From an uncultured Thermoleophilia bacterium (GTDB lineage Bacteria > Actinomycetota > Thermoleophilia > UBA2241): a stretch of DNA of 40,703 nt. The first letter of the stretch is position 1. Every line of letters begins with the position of its first letter. Under the pieces are notes generated by a model, which worked only from the letters and a program-made list of their open reading frames with translations, was not told the origin of the DNA and did no database searches. Positions 1 to 6,825 of the stretch are shown here, piece after piece. The translations under genes were made by a program, and so were the position numbers. The DNA lies in the NCBI GenBank assembly GCA_903862845.1, contig CAIOZS010000132.1:1-40703 (forward strand), written 5' to 3'.

Positions 1-1
1 C

Positions 2-139
2 CTCTCGCCTGCCGAGTGCTTCGGCATCGCCGCCTGGTCGGCGGGACTGAAGGTCTCTCAGCTCGGCAACCAGGGCATTCCGACACTGGACCAGATGGAG
101 AACGCGCGCGAGTCGAGCCGCCTGGGCAAGCGCGCGTGA
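2..139 (+). CDS. C-terminal fragment of an unrecognised protein cut by the window edge
   Basis: An open frame enters from the left edge and ends at TGA 137-139, giving the last 45 residues of a protein. The visible part begins LSPAECFGIAAWSAG and ends ESSRLGKRA. It contains one cysteine and a charged tail and has no membrane segment or signal. I do not recognise the family. The coding frame is supported only by the lack of stops and by GC-rich third positions. It lies on the same strand as the decayed aspA that follows about 120 bases later, so the two may once have been co-transcribed. Confidence 0.5.
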   Translation, partial: LSPAECFGIAAWSAGLKVSQLGNQGIPTLDQMENARESSRLGKRA

Positions 140-260
140 GCGCGGCAGGGCGGGTTCTGCGATGAGCTGGGTCAGCCAGTCCCCGAGCGTTGGGCTGTCG
201 CGTGCGCAGCGAGTACTGCCCGATCAGCCGCAAGCCCCTTCAATCTCCAGCGTGGAGCAG

Positions 261-1192
261 ATGCCGCCCGTCGCGTGTCGCGTCGAAAGCGATCTCCTCG
301 GTGATCGGGACGTGCCTGCCGAAGCCTACTGCGGCATCCACACGCTGCGCGCCCGGGAGAACTTCCGCATCACCGGCATCGCCATCTTGACCTACCCGGA
401 TTTCGTCAACGCCCTGGCGGCCGTGAAGCAAGCCGCCGCCACGGCGAACCGCGAGCTCGGTCTCCTTCCGGGCGACAAGGCCGCGGCGATCCTGAGGGCC
501 TGCGAGGATGTCCGCTCCGGGCAGCTCCATGACCAGTTCGTCGTCGACGTCATCCAGGGCGGCGCCGGTACCTCCGCCAGCATGAACGCGAACGAGGTCA
601 TCGCCAGTCGCGGTCTGGAGCACCTCGGCCACGGGCGCGGCGACCATGCGTTCGTGCACCCGCTCGACGACGTCAACATGGGGCAGAGCACGAACGACGT
701 GTATCCGACCGCGGTCAAGGTTGGGCGCACGCAGCCGCAGGACGCCGTCCCCATGACGCTCGGGCGGGAGCTCATGGCCTCTGCGGTCATGATCGGCGAA
801 GATGAGCGCCGGCTCGCCGAGGCTGCCGTCTCATCGAAGAGGGGAACCTGGGCGGCACCGCCATCGGCACGTGGCCCAACGCCCCGCCCCGCTACTGCGA
901 GCTGGCCTGCCGGTACCTCGACGAGATGAGCGGCATACCCCGGGTGATCTCGCCGAACCTCATCGAGGCCACTCAGGACCCGGGGTCGTTCGTCCAGTTC
1001 TCCGGGGTGCTCAAGCGCATCGCGGTGAAGCTGTCCAGGATCTGCAACGACCTGAGGCTCCTGTCCTCCGGACCTCGGGCGGGACTAGGCGAGATCAGCC
1101 TGCCCCCGATGCAGGCGGGCTCGAGCATCATGCCGGGGAAGGTCAACCCGGTGATCCCGGAGGTCGTCAAGCAGATCGCCCCCGAGTCCTGA
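261..1192 (+). pseudogene. aspA: Decayed aspartate ammonia-lyase (aspA) with three lesions
   Basis: The intact enzyme deaminates L-aspartate to fumarate and ammonia in the cytoplasm. The start at 261 follows a GGAG site. The N-terminus matches the family well: ESDLLGDRDVPAEAYCGIHT, then a VIQGGAGTS block and QSTNDVYPT. Three defects are visible. First, TNDVYPTAVK runs straight into VGRTQPQDAVPMTL, so roughly 35 residues of the central helix region are missing. Second, the frame changes near 827-830, where one missing base would restore [14 protein letters not shown]. Third, the signature loop [16 protein letters not shown] is present, but the protein stops a few residues later at QIAPES, losing about a third of the enzyme. 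The usual HPNDDVN motif reads HPLDDVN. This is a clear aspA-family pseudogene; fumarase cannot be fully excluded as the ancestor, but GRTQ.QDAVPMTLG favours aspA. Confidence 0.88.
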
Positions 1193-1246
1193 CCCCGGCC
1201 TGACCGGGTGAACGCCGCGGACCGGCGCACGGCGTCCGGCCGCGCG

Positions 1247-2142
1247 TCAGCGCCGCAGCAGCCAGAGCCCGCCGGAGGGGAAGGGCGCCTCGAGTACCGC
1301 GGGCAGATGCTCGGCGAACCACCCGCGGTGGAAGCTCTCGAGGAAGCTGGCGAAGAGAACGATCTCGAAGACGGCGCTCGACTGCAGGAGCGCGCGCATG
1401 ACGTAGGCCTCGTTGACGGCGCATCCCGAGGCCAGCCAGGCCGGCGGGTACTCGAAGGGGTAGAAGATGTCGTGCACGTAGATGTACACGCCGGGGACCA
1501 GGCGGGGGTAGACCTCGTCGATGAGAGACTGGACGTCGGAACCGGCCCTGACGACGTGGCTGCTGTCGACGCACAGCACGTCTCCGGCCGCCAGCGCCTC
1601 GAACACGGCGAGCGGCACGTCCTGGACGGGGCGGTCCAGCAGGCGACCCTCTAGCTCCCGGCCGGGACCAGCTGCCGCAGGCGCTCGGGATCGGGCTCGA
1701 CGAACGTGAAGCGGGTGCGGCCGCCGAGGAACGCTTCGTCGACGACGAGCGCGAGCGCCGAGCTATAGCCCGACCCCACCTCGACGACCCGCTGCGGCTG
1801 CAGGTGGCGCAGCAGGAGCGCGGCGAAGACCGCGTCCGAGCCGCTGAACCGGGTGTTGTCCCAGCGGAAGCGGCGCCCGTCGCCGGCCGTGGCGAAGGGC
1901 AAGTCGGTGCAGAGCGGCAGCAGGCGCTCGAGGAGCTCGAGCTGCTCCGCCTCGCGCAGGTCGATGCCCGGCAGCGTGCGCGGCGGGTCCTCCGCCCGGC
2001 GGAGCGCGCGCCCGACGTCCGCGATGGACGGGATGGGCGAGTACGGGTGCCCCGGCGGCACGTGCAGGGTGCGCTCCTCGCTCTCCCGCTGCGCGGCCAG
2101 GGCGAGCCGGGCGCGCAGGGTCGCCAGAGGATCCGCGGTCAT
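1247..2142 (-). pseudogene. Class I SAM-dependent methyltransferase broken by one frameshift
   Basis: Two consecutive minus-strand frames together encode one methyltransferase of about 298 residues. The first frame (start ATG at 2142) carries the SAM-binding glycine motif VVEVGSGYSSALAL and the acidic strand TFVEPDPERL, then stops at 1651-1653 after VPAGS. The second frame continues with DVPLAVFEALAAGDVLCVDS, a HDIFYPFEYP motif and an aromatic-rich C-terminus. Adding one base in the GGG run near 1656-1660 joins the frames into VPAGELEGRLLD. The combined length fits the Methyltransf_24-like family. The substrate is unknown. The lesion may be real or a homopolymer base-call error. An alternative ATG lies at 2214. 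The gene stands alone, between the aspA remnant and an oppositely ending oxidoreductase gene. Confidence 0.75.
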
Positions 2143-2303
2143 GGCGCCGTCTCGAGCCGCTCGGACATCTCGTCTCCTCCGCTGTGGCTGTGCGGTGCTT
2201 GCCGCGGACGACATGATTATGGCCTGAGCGCCGGGTCTTGTACCCGAGCGGAGCATTCCACGTCCCGCCGGCGCTTCTCCTTCGCGGCCTCGCTGGCGCC
2301 GCT

Positions 2304-3284
2304 TCAGTCGACGACAATGACGATGTTGCCCTTCTTCTGCTCGGTGTCGGCGTAACGGTGAGCCTCGGCCATCTGCTCGAAGGGGTACTCGCGGTCGATG
2401 ACCGGCCGGAGCTCGCTGGCCTCGACGAGCTCCGTGACGGCGCGCAGGTGCTCGTCCCTGGCGGCACCGGAGCCGAAGATCACCTTCGTGTCGCCGGTGA
2501 GCGAAGTCCAGAGCCCGCGAAAGAAGTGGGACGTCTTGGGATTGGCCAGCACGTACCGCCCGCCGGGACGCAGCAGGCGGGCGACGCGGCCGAACGGCGC
2601 CTGGCAGATGACGTCGAAGACGATGTCGAAGTCCCCGGCGCCGTCGGCGAAGTCCTGCTCGGCGTAGTCGATGACCTGGTCGGCGCCGAGCTCGCGGAGC
2701 ATCTCGAGCTTGCCGGCGCTGTCGACGGCGACCACCTCGGCGCCGGCATGCTTCGCCAGCTGGACGGCGTAGGTGCCGAAGCTGCCGCCGGCGCCGATGA
2801 TGAGCACCCTCTGCCCGGCGTCGATGCCGCCCTTGCGCAGGAAGCGGAGCGCCTCCATCGCGCCGTAGGGGACGGCGGCGGCCTCGGCGTAGCGCATGGC
2901 CGCCGGCATCGGGGCCACGACGCTGCCGCCGCGGCGACCGCCGACGCAGACGTACTCGGCGTAGGCTCCGAGACCGATCCCGGTCGTGCCGTAGACGCGG
3001 TCCCCGGGCGCAAAGGCGGTCGCGCCGTCACCGAGGGACTCCACCTCGCCGGCGAACTCCTGGCCGAGGATGCGCACGCGGGGCTTGAAGACGCCGAACG
3101 CCAGACGGATGGGGAGCCAGATCCACGCAGGGAACTCGAAGCGGCGGATCTCACAGTCCGCCCTGGACGCGGTCGTGGCGTGCACGCGGACGAGCACCTC
3201 GCCGGCCTGCGGGCGCGGCTTCTCGACCTCCTCGAGCAGGAGGACGTCCGGGCCGCCGTAGGCCGTGCAGACGATCGCTTTCAC
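2304..3284 (-). CDS. Zinc-less MDR-family NAD(P)-dependent alcohol dehydrogenase / quinone oxidoreductase
   Basis: Medium-chain dehydrogenase/reductase of about 326 residues. The N-terminal GroES-like domain holds EVLVRVHATTASRADCEIRR and GQEFAGEVESLG. The Rossmann domain has VLIIGAGGSFGTYAVQLAKH, an NAD(P)-binding glycine motif, and ends in EKKGNIVIVVD-type sequence. The GHE zinc-ligand motif of classical alcohol dehydrogenases reads GQE, and no four-cysteine structural zinc lobe is seen. This points to the quinone-oxidoreductase/enoyl-reductase-like branch, reducing enones or quinones with NADPH. I prefer the GTG at 3284, which has GAGG seven bases upstream; an in-frame GTG at 3302 is possible. 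The substrate cannot be told from sequence. The neighbour downstream on this strand is the broken methyltransferase. Confidence 0.85.
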   Translation of the reverse strand: MKAIVCTAYGGPDVLLLEEVEKPRPQAGEVLVRVHATTASRADCEIRRFEFPAWIWLPIRLAFGVFKPRVRILGQEFAGEVESLGDGATAFAPGDRVYGTTGIGLGAYAEYVCVGGRRGGSVVAPMPAAMRYAEAAAVPYGAMEALRFLRKGGIDAGQRVLIIGAGGSFGTYAVQLAKHAGAEVVAVDSAGKLEMLRELGADQVIDYAEQDFADGAGDFDIVFDVICQAPFGRVARLLRPGGRYVLANPKTSHFFRGLWTSLTGDTKVIFGSGAARDEHLRAVTELVEASELRPVIDREYPFEQMAEAHRYADTEQKKGNIVIVVD

Positions 3285-3327
3285 GGATACCTCGCAATCC
3301 ACCGTAGTAGCGCGCGCCGGCGTCGGC

Positions 3328-4236
3328 CTACGCGGTGCTCGTGAACGAGCCAGAAGCCCACGCCCCCGCCAGTTCGACGGCGAGTCGCTGCATGGTCACC
3401 CAGGCGTCTGGGCCCTGCTCCTCCTCTGACAGGCGCACGCCGAACAGGCGGAAGTCGCTGCGCAGGTCGCGCAGGACGTCCGACGCTTCGACGGTCCGCG
3501 CCCTCGCCGTCAGCGCTTCGGCTCTGCGTGCGCCCGCGATGAGGCCCTCCAGGATGCGGAAGACGCTGCTCCACCTCGGGAAGGAGTCCGGCAGGCTGCC
3601 CGGCAGGGCCGTGAGCCACTCGGCGTCGGTGAGGCCGTAGAGCCGCTGGTTCCGCTGCGCGTGCACCTCCAGCAGGCCGGCCATCCGCAGGGCCTCCAGA
3701 GCCTCCGCGACGTTCCGCTTGGTGTAGCTCGCCGCGGCGGCCGCGTCGGCGGCCGAGAGGCGCGCCGACGGATCGGCGAGAAAGGCGCGCACGACCTCGG
3801 CGCGCGCGCCCACGCCGAACAGGGCGCGCAGGCGCAGCACGACGAGCGACGGGCCGCTGAAGTCGGCGACGGCGGAACGTCTCGTGCGCTCGAAGGGACG
3901 GGCCTGCGTCGCGCCGGGCCAGCGCGCGTTCGAGTGAGCGTTGACCGTCGCCGCCATGCGGCCGAAGGCAGCCTGCGCCTCCGGCGTCTCGGCGGCGAGC
4001 AGGTTGCGCAGCCTCGCCGCCGACACGTAGCGGCCGTAGGCGATGCACCAGTCGGTCGCTTCGTCGCGCAGGCGGGGGTCTGCGTCCCCGAGGGACGCCG
4101 TGAACAGGATGAGGCGTTCGGGGTCGATGGCGTGCGAGGAGTGGCTGCGCTGCCATCCTGAGACGCCCAGCTCGGTCCACAGGCTCCAGGCGAGAGCCGT
4201 GGCGTTCTCCATGAGCTGCTCGCTAGACGTCGGCAC
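3328..4236 (-). CDS. Winged-helix protein paired with a nucleotidyltransferase
   Basis: About 302 residues, starting at GTG 4236 with GGAGG six bases upstream. It overlaps the end of the nucleotidyltransferase gene by 14 bases, so the two are probably translationally coupled. The N-terminal half is helical and unrecognised. The middle, roughly residues 125-200, reads LVVLRLRALFGVGARAEVVR, then AADAAAAASYTKRNVAEALE, then AGLLEVHAQRNQRLYGLT. This is a typical winged helix-turn-helix: sensor strand, recognition helix and wing. The C-terminal third is another helical region. The pairing resembles nucleotidyltransferase/transcription-factor modules in which the DNA-binding protein represses or antagonises the transferase. 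The toxin-antitoxin role is inference; it could instead be an autonomous regulator. I assign no gene name. Confidence 0.7.
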   Translation of the reverse strand: MPTSSEQLMENATALAWSLWTELGVSGWQRSHSSHAIDPERLILFTASLGDADPRLRDEATDWCIAYGRYVSAARLRNLLAAETPEAQAAFGRMAATVNAHSNARWPGATQARPFERTRRSAVADFSGPSLVVLRLRALFGVGARAEVVRAFLADPSARLSAADAAAAASYTKRNVAEALEALRMAGLLEVHAQRNQRLYGLTDAEWLTALPGSLPDSFPRWSSVFRILEGLIAGARRAEALTARARTVEASDVLRDLRSDFRLFGVRLSEEEQGPDAWVTMQRLAVELAGAWASGSFTSTA

Positions 4237-4810
4237 CGCCGGCCTCCACGCCGAACGCGCCGAGAGTCGCCACGAGCTCCTCGCGGTAGCCTTCGGACGG
4301 ATCGTGTGTCCGGCTCCAGCGGGCCGCGGTCAGGAGCTCGTCCCGAGTCGGCTCCAGCCGCCTCAGGTCTGACGCGTGCTTGCTCCCGCCCCCCTGATCG
4401 ACCACGGCGTAGAGCTTGAAGCAGATCTGGTCCAAGCGCCCCGCCACCTGGAGGGTCAGCCCTCCGTAGCACCTGCGTTCAACGCGCTGCTCGAATCCCC
4501 CGGGCAAGCCGAAGCGGAGGAGCTCAGTGGGTCCTGGATTCAGCCAGTCGTCCGCGAGTCGCAACGCCCGGCCGACGCTCACGACTCCCTCTGCGAGGGG
4601 AGGCGGAAGGGGGTCGGCGGAGATGTACGTGCCGTCCTCGACCAGCGCCAGCGCATCGAGGTCTCTCGTAGGGCGGCCGATCAGCCCCAGCAGCATGAGA
4701 GCGCTGCCGCCGACGGCGACGATCTCATACGTCAGTCCACGAGCCTCGAGGACCTCGCCCAAGGTCCTGAGGGCCTCGTCCAGGCGCTGTCGGTCGATAT
4801 CCATATGCAC
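4223..4810 (-). CDS. Minimal nucleotidyltransferase-fold protein (DUF6036-like)
   Basis: About 195 residues. The signature is in the N-terminal third: YEIVAVGGSALMLLGLIGR followed by PTRDLDALAL. This is the GGS plus D-x-D arrangement of pol-beta-superfamily nucleotidyltransferases such as the DUF6036 and AbiEii groups. Later come a helical region with LRLADDWLNPGPTELLRFGL and GRLDQICFKLYAVVDQGG, also seen in this family, where a lysine-rich helix supports the active site. The start may be GTG 4810 or ATG 4804. Neither has a clear ribosome site, and the flanking sequence is unusually AT-rich with ACATGTTACATG-like repeats, so leaderless translation is possible. The gene is the first of a two-gene unit with the winged-helix partner. 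The proposed activity is transfer of a nucleotide to a protein or RNA target; this is inferred from the fold. Confidence 0.75.
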   Translation of the reverse strand: MHMDIDRQRLDEALRTLGEVLEARGLTYEIVAVGGSALMLLGLIGRPTRDLDALALVEDGTYISADPLPPPLAEGVVSVGRALRLADDWLNPGPTELLRFGLPGGFEQRVERRCYGGLTLQVAGRLDQICFKLYAVVDQGGGSKHASDLRRLEPTRDELLTAARWSRTHDPSEGYREELVATLGAFGVEAGGADV

Positions 4811-5192
4811 ATGTTACATGCGCGATACGAGAATGCAACAGTACATCGCGCCGGCGGATCTCTCAGTCCCTCGCCGTCGCGTGCGTCCCGCCGGGGCCAT
4901 TCTCACCCACCTTCTACCCTGACGCCCCGGAGTCTTGCCCAGTTCGGCAGGGCCAGTGTGACGACGACTGGCCGGCACGAGCAACGCGAAGGCGTTCACG
5001 GAGAAGCGCTGGCCTCGCTGCCGGGAGCCGGACCAGCGGAGCGCCCGCAGGAGGCTCCTCAGGCCGGGAGCTCCGCGCGCGACTTTCCGGCGACGAGGTT
5101 CGCCAAGCCACTCCACGGTCGAGTTTGGCGGTCGCGCTGCCGATGACTCAGGGGAGAAGACATGTCCGCCTGCCCACAAAGGGGGCGCTCCG
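4811..5192. other. Intergenic region without a recognised gene
   Basis: About 380 bases separate the divergently oriented nucleotidyltransferase gene and the RiPP-precursor remnant. Open frames exist on both strands, but their translations are arginine/proline-rich and match nothing I know, so I treat them as GC-rich noise. The left end is locally AT-rich (CATATGCACATGTTACATG) and probably holds the promoter of the nucleotidyltransferase pair. The right end carries AAAGGGGG at 5178-5185, a good ribosome site for the start at 5193. Confidence 0.5.
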
Positions 5193-5424
5193 ATGTCCGA
5201 GCAGGCCGTACGGGAGCCGATCCCGCGGATCGAGGACGACACGGCGTTTCGCGACGAGGTGCTGGCCGTCCACGATGCCGAGGAGCCGCAGGCGCATCTG
5301 GGCCGAGGGACACGACTGCAGCGCCGCCGAGATGGCGCACCTGGCCGGAGCGCTGTCCGACGCGGCCCTCGAGAATGTGGCCGCCGGCGTCCTGGACGGG
5401 TGTCCTCGCGACGGATGGAGCTGA
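5193..5424 (+). pseudogene. Frameshifted Nif11-type RiPP precursor peptide
   Basis: Nif11-family leaders direct ribosomally made peptides to modification enzymes and are cut after a GG or AG motif. The start ATG 5193 sits seven bases after AAAGGGGG. The first frame gives MSEQAVREPI, then RIEDDTAFRDEVLAVHDAEE. After about 5285 the homology moves to the +1 frame: IWAEGHDCSAAEMAHL, then LSDAALENVAAG. This matches the family pattern of an acidic N-terminal helix, A-E-G-x-D-x-(S/T)-x-x-E and LSDxELExVAGG. Removing one C in the GAGCCGC stretch at 5285-5287 restores a 76-residue peptide. The predicted core after ENVAAG would be VLDGCPRDGWS, with a single cysteine. No LanM, YcaO or other maturation enzyme is visible nearby. 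The leader call is from pattern recognition; a base-call error is possible. Confidence 0.62.
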
Positions 5425-5733
5425 GGCTGGATCCGGCAATCCAGAGTCACCATCACGAACAGTATCTTGTTCGACAGCGATATCATCCCGTTCGATGATT
5501 GCAGCGAATGGGTCATGACGTACTCAATCGACAATAGGATCCAGAGGGAGGGCGCAGGAAACCAATTCTGCGATCCGCTCTTTGCCGGCGAGAACGACTA
5601 TCACCTCCTCGCCGGCTCCCCAGCGATACATGCCGGCACGGCGGTCGACCTCCAGACCGACATCGAAGGAACCACCATGCCGCAGGGAGGTGGCTACGAC
5701 ATTGGCGCCTATGAGTACGTGAGCGGCCGCTGA
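5425..5733 (+). pseudogene. C-terminal remnant of a parallel beta-helix surface protein
   Basis: The frame contains VTITNSILFDSDIIPFDDCS, then GAGNQFCDPLFAGENDYHLL, then AGSPAIHAGTAVDLQTDIEG and GGGYDIGAYEYVSG, ending at TGA 5731-5733. This order is typical of the C-terminal end of secreted right-handed beta-helix proteins: last helical rungs, DPLF...YHL, SPAIDAG, DIGAYEY. Such proteins are normally several hundred residues long with a signal peptide. Here only about 100 residues remain, with no start codon that fits the family and with the RiPP-precursor remnant directly upstream. It is therefore a truncated gene end, not a functional small protein. Its base composition is less GC-rich than its neighbours, which could reflect a different origin. 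Confidence 0.72.
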
Positions 5734-6023
5734 CCGGTCGCCTCGGCGGCGATGAGTTCGCCGTCCTCATGCCCGAGACCCGGTCCCCCGAGGCCTGGGC
5801 GCTGGCCGAGCGCCTGCGCAGTGAGCTTGGTCGTCTCCAGACAAGGGACGGCTGGCCGGTCCCCTGCAGCATCGGCGTCGTCACCTTCAACCGGCCCCCC
5901 GGCTCCGTACAGGAGCCCATCTCCGCGGGAGACGAGCTCATGTACGAGGCCAAGCACAACGGCAAGGACCGCATCGAGCGGGCGCGGCGCACCGGCTCTT
6001 TTGTGCCGCACCCGGGAGCATGA
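5730..6023 (+). pseudogene. C-terminal remnant of a GGDEF diguanylate cyclase
   Basis: The frame opens directly at the catalytic hairpin: GRLGGDEFAVLMPETRSPEA, then LAERLRSELGRL, SIGVVTF and DELMYEAKHNGKDRIE, stopping at 6021-6023. These are the second half of a GGDEF domain, which makes cyclic di-GMP from two GTP. The first half, with its metal- and nucleotide-binding residues (usually D-x-D-x-F-K-x-x-N-D), is absent. The upstream sequence is instead the end of a beta-helix gene whose stop codon overlaps this frame. The fragment cannot form an active enzyme. A healthy GGDEF gene is present elsewhere in the window at 32.5-33.6 kb, but the two are not close copies. Confidence 0.8.
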
Positions 6024-6177
6024 TCGGGCCTCTGGGGACCCCCGAAGGCACGGTGAGCTCGGGCGCGCCGGAACAGCCTGGCGCCAACGGTTCGCGCTGA
6101 AGGTGCCGCGGCGTCGAGCGGGCATACTCAAGGCGTGGCGGTCATTCACTCATCGGGGCCAGAAAGGAGCCGGGGTC

Positions 6178-6579
6178 ATGCTCGACGCATTCTCGAAATC
6201 GCAGTGGAAGCTGACGCTTCTCCTCTTCGCGATCTGTGGGGCGCTGGCGGTCGTCGCCGGCGTGGTCGGCATCGACGATAGTCTCCCGGGCCAGTCGCTG
6301 GTGTATCTCTCGGGCACCGCCCTCGTGCTGGCTTTCGTCCATCCCTGGAGGACCTCGAGGCGGTTTCTGTACCTGACGGGCGCGTCGGTCCTGGGCTTCT
6401 TCGTGTTCGCGATCCTCAGCAACGTGACTCCGGCCGGCTTCGAGGGCATCTTCTTCGTCATCGCCCTCTTCCTCTGCCCTGCGGCACTGCTGGTGGGCAT
6501 CGTCGGGGCCGTGGCCAGCTTCGTCACCTCCAGACGGGAGCACCGGCACCACGCGCCGCCGGCCTCGCCGGTGACCTGA
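6178..6579 (+). CDS. Small four-helix membrane protein of unknown function
   Basis: About 133 residues. The start ATG 6178 follows AAAGGAG. Four hydrophobic segments are visible: LTLLLFAICGALAVVAGVVG, SLVYLSGTALVLAFVH, FLYLTGASVLGFFVFAIL and IFFVIALFLCPAALLVGIVG. The C-terminal tail is short and histidine/arginine-rich (RREHRHHAPP) and probably cytoplasmic. There is no enzymatic motif, so I give no function. It lies among broken genes, between a GGDEF remnant and an IS3 remnant, yet its own frame, ribosome site and membrane pattern look intact. Confidence 0.65.
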   Translation: MLDAFSKSQWKLTLLLFAICGALAVVAGVVGIDDSLPGQSLVYLSGTALVLAFVHPWRTSRRFLYLTGASVLGFFVFAILSNVTPAGFEGIFFVIALFLCPAALLVGIVGAVASFVTSRREHRHHAPPASPVT

Positions 6580-6602
6580 CCCGGGCGACGCCGCCGCCAG
6601 GC

Positions 6603-6692
6603 GCGCCATCTTCGAGTACGTTGAGGTCTTCTGCAACCGTCAGCGGCTGCACTTCAGCCCGGGCTACCCCTCACCGGCCGACCACGGTGTCT
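6603..6692 (+). mobile_element. C-terminal tail of an IS3-family transposase
   Basis: The translation of this stretch reads AIFEYVEVFCNRQRLHFSPG followed by YPSPADHGVW. This is close to the well-known C-terminus of IS3-family OrfB integrase proteins, which read I-F-(D/E)-Y-I-E-V-F-Y-N-R-x-R-L-H-S-x-L-G-Y-x-S-P-A-x-(Y/F). Only about 30 residues remain. The catalytic DDE residues and the OrfA part are missing and no terminal inverted repeats were found. It marks an old insertion sequence that has mostly been deleted, and it sits at the edge of the cluster of gene fragments at 5.2-6.0 kb. Confidence 0.72.
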
Positions 6693-6825
6693 GGCGGGGC
6701 GGACCGACCCCGGCTAAGATCGGGGCTGCTCTGCAGACTCCGGGGGAGGACGCGCTTCCGCTCTGCCTCCTCGGCGACACGCGCCCGTACGCAGCGCGGG
6801 CTCCTCGATGCAGAAGGAGGCACCG

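Noticed and set aside
392-790. Long open frame on the minus strand opposite aspA
   Set aside because: It is a reverse-strand reading of the aspA remnant, with arginine/serine-rich composition and no family motif.
2238-3344. Long plus-strand frame of about 368 codons over the oxidoreductase gene
   Set aside because: It is the antisense shadow of the MDR gene, which has clear motifs; the antisense product is rich in acidic and glycine residues with no known domain.
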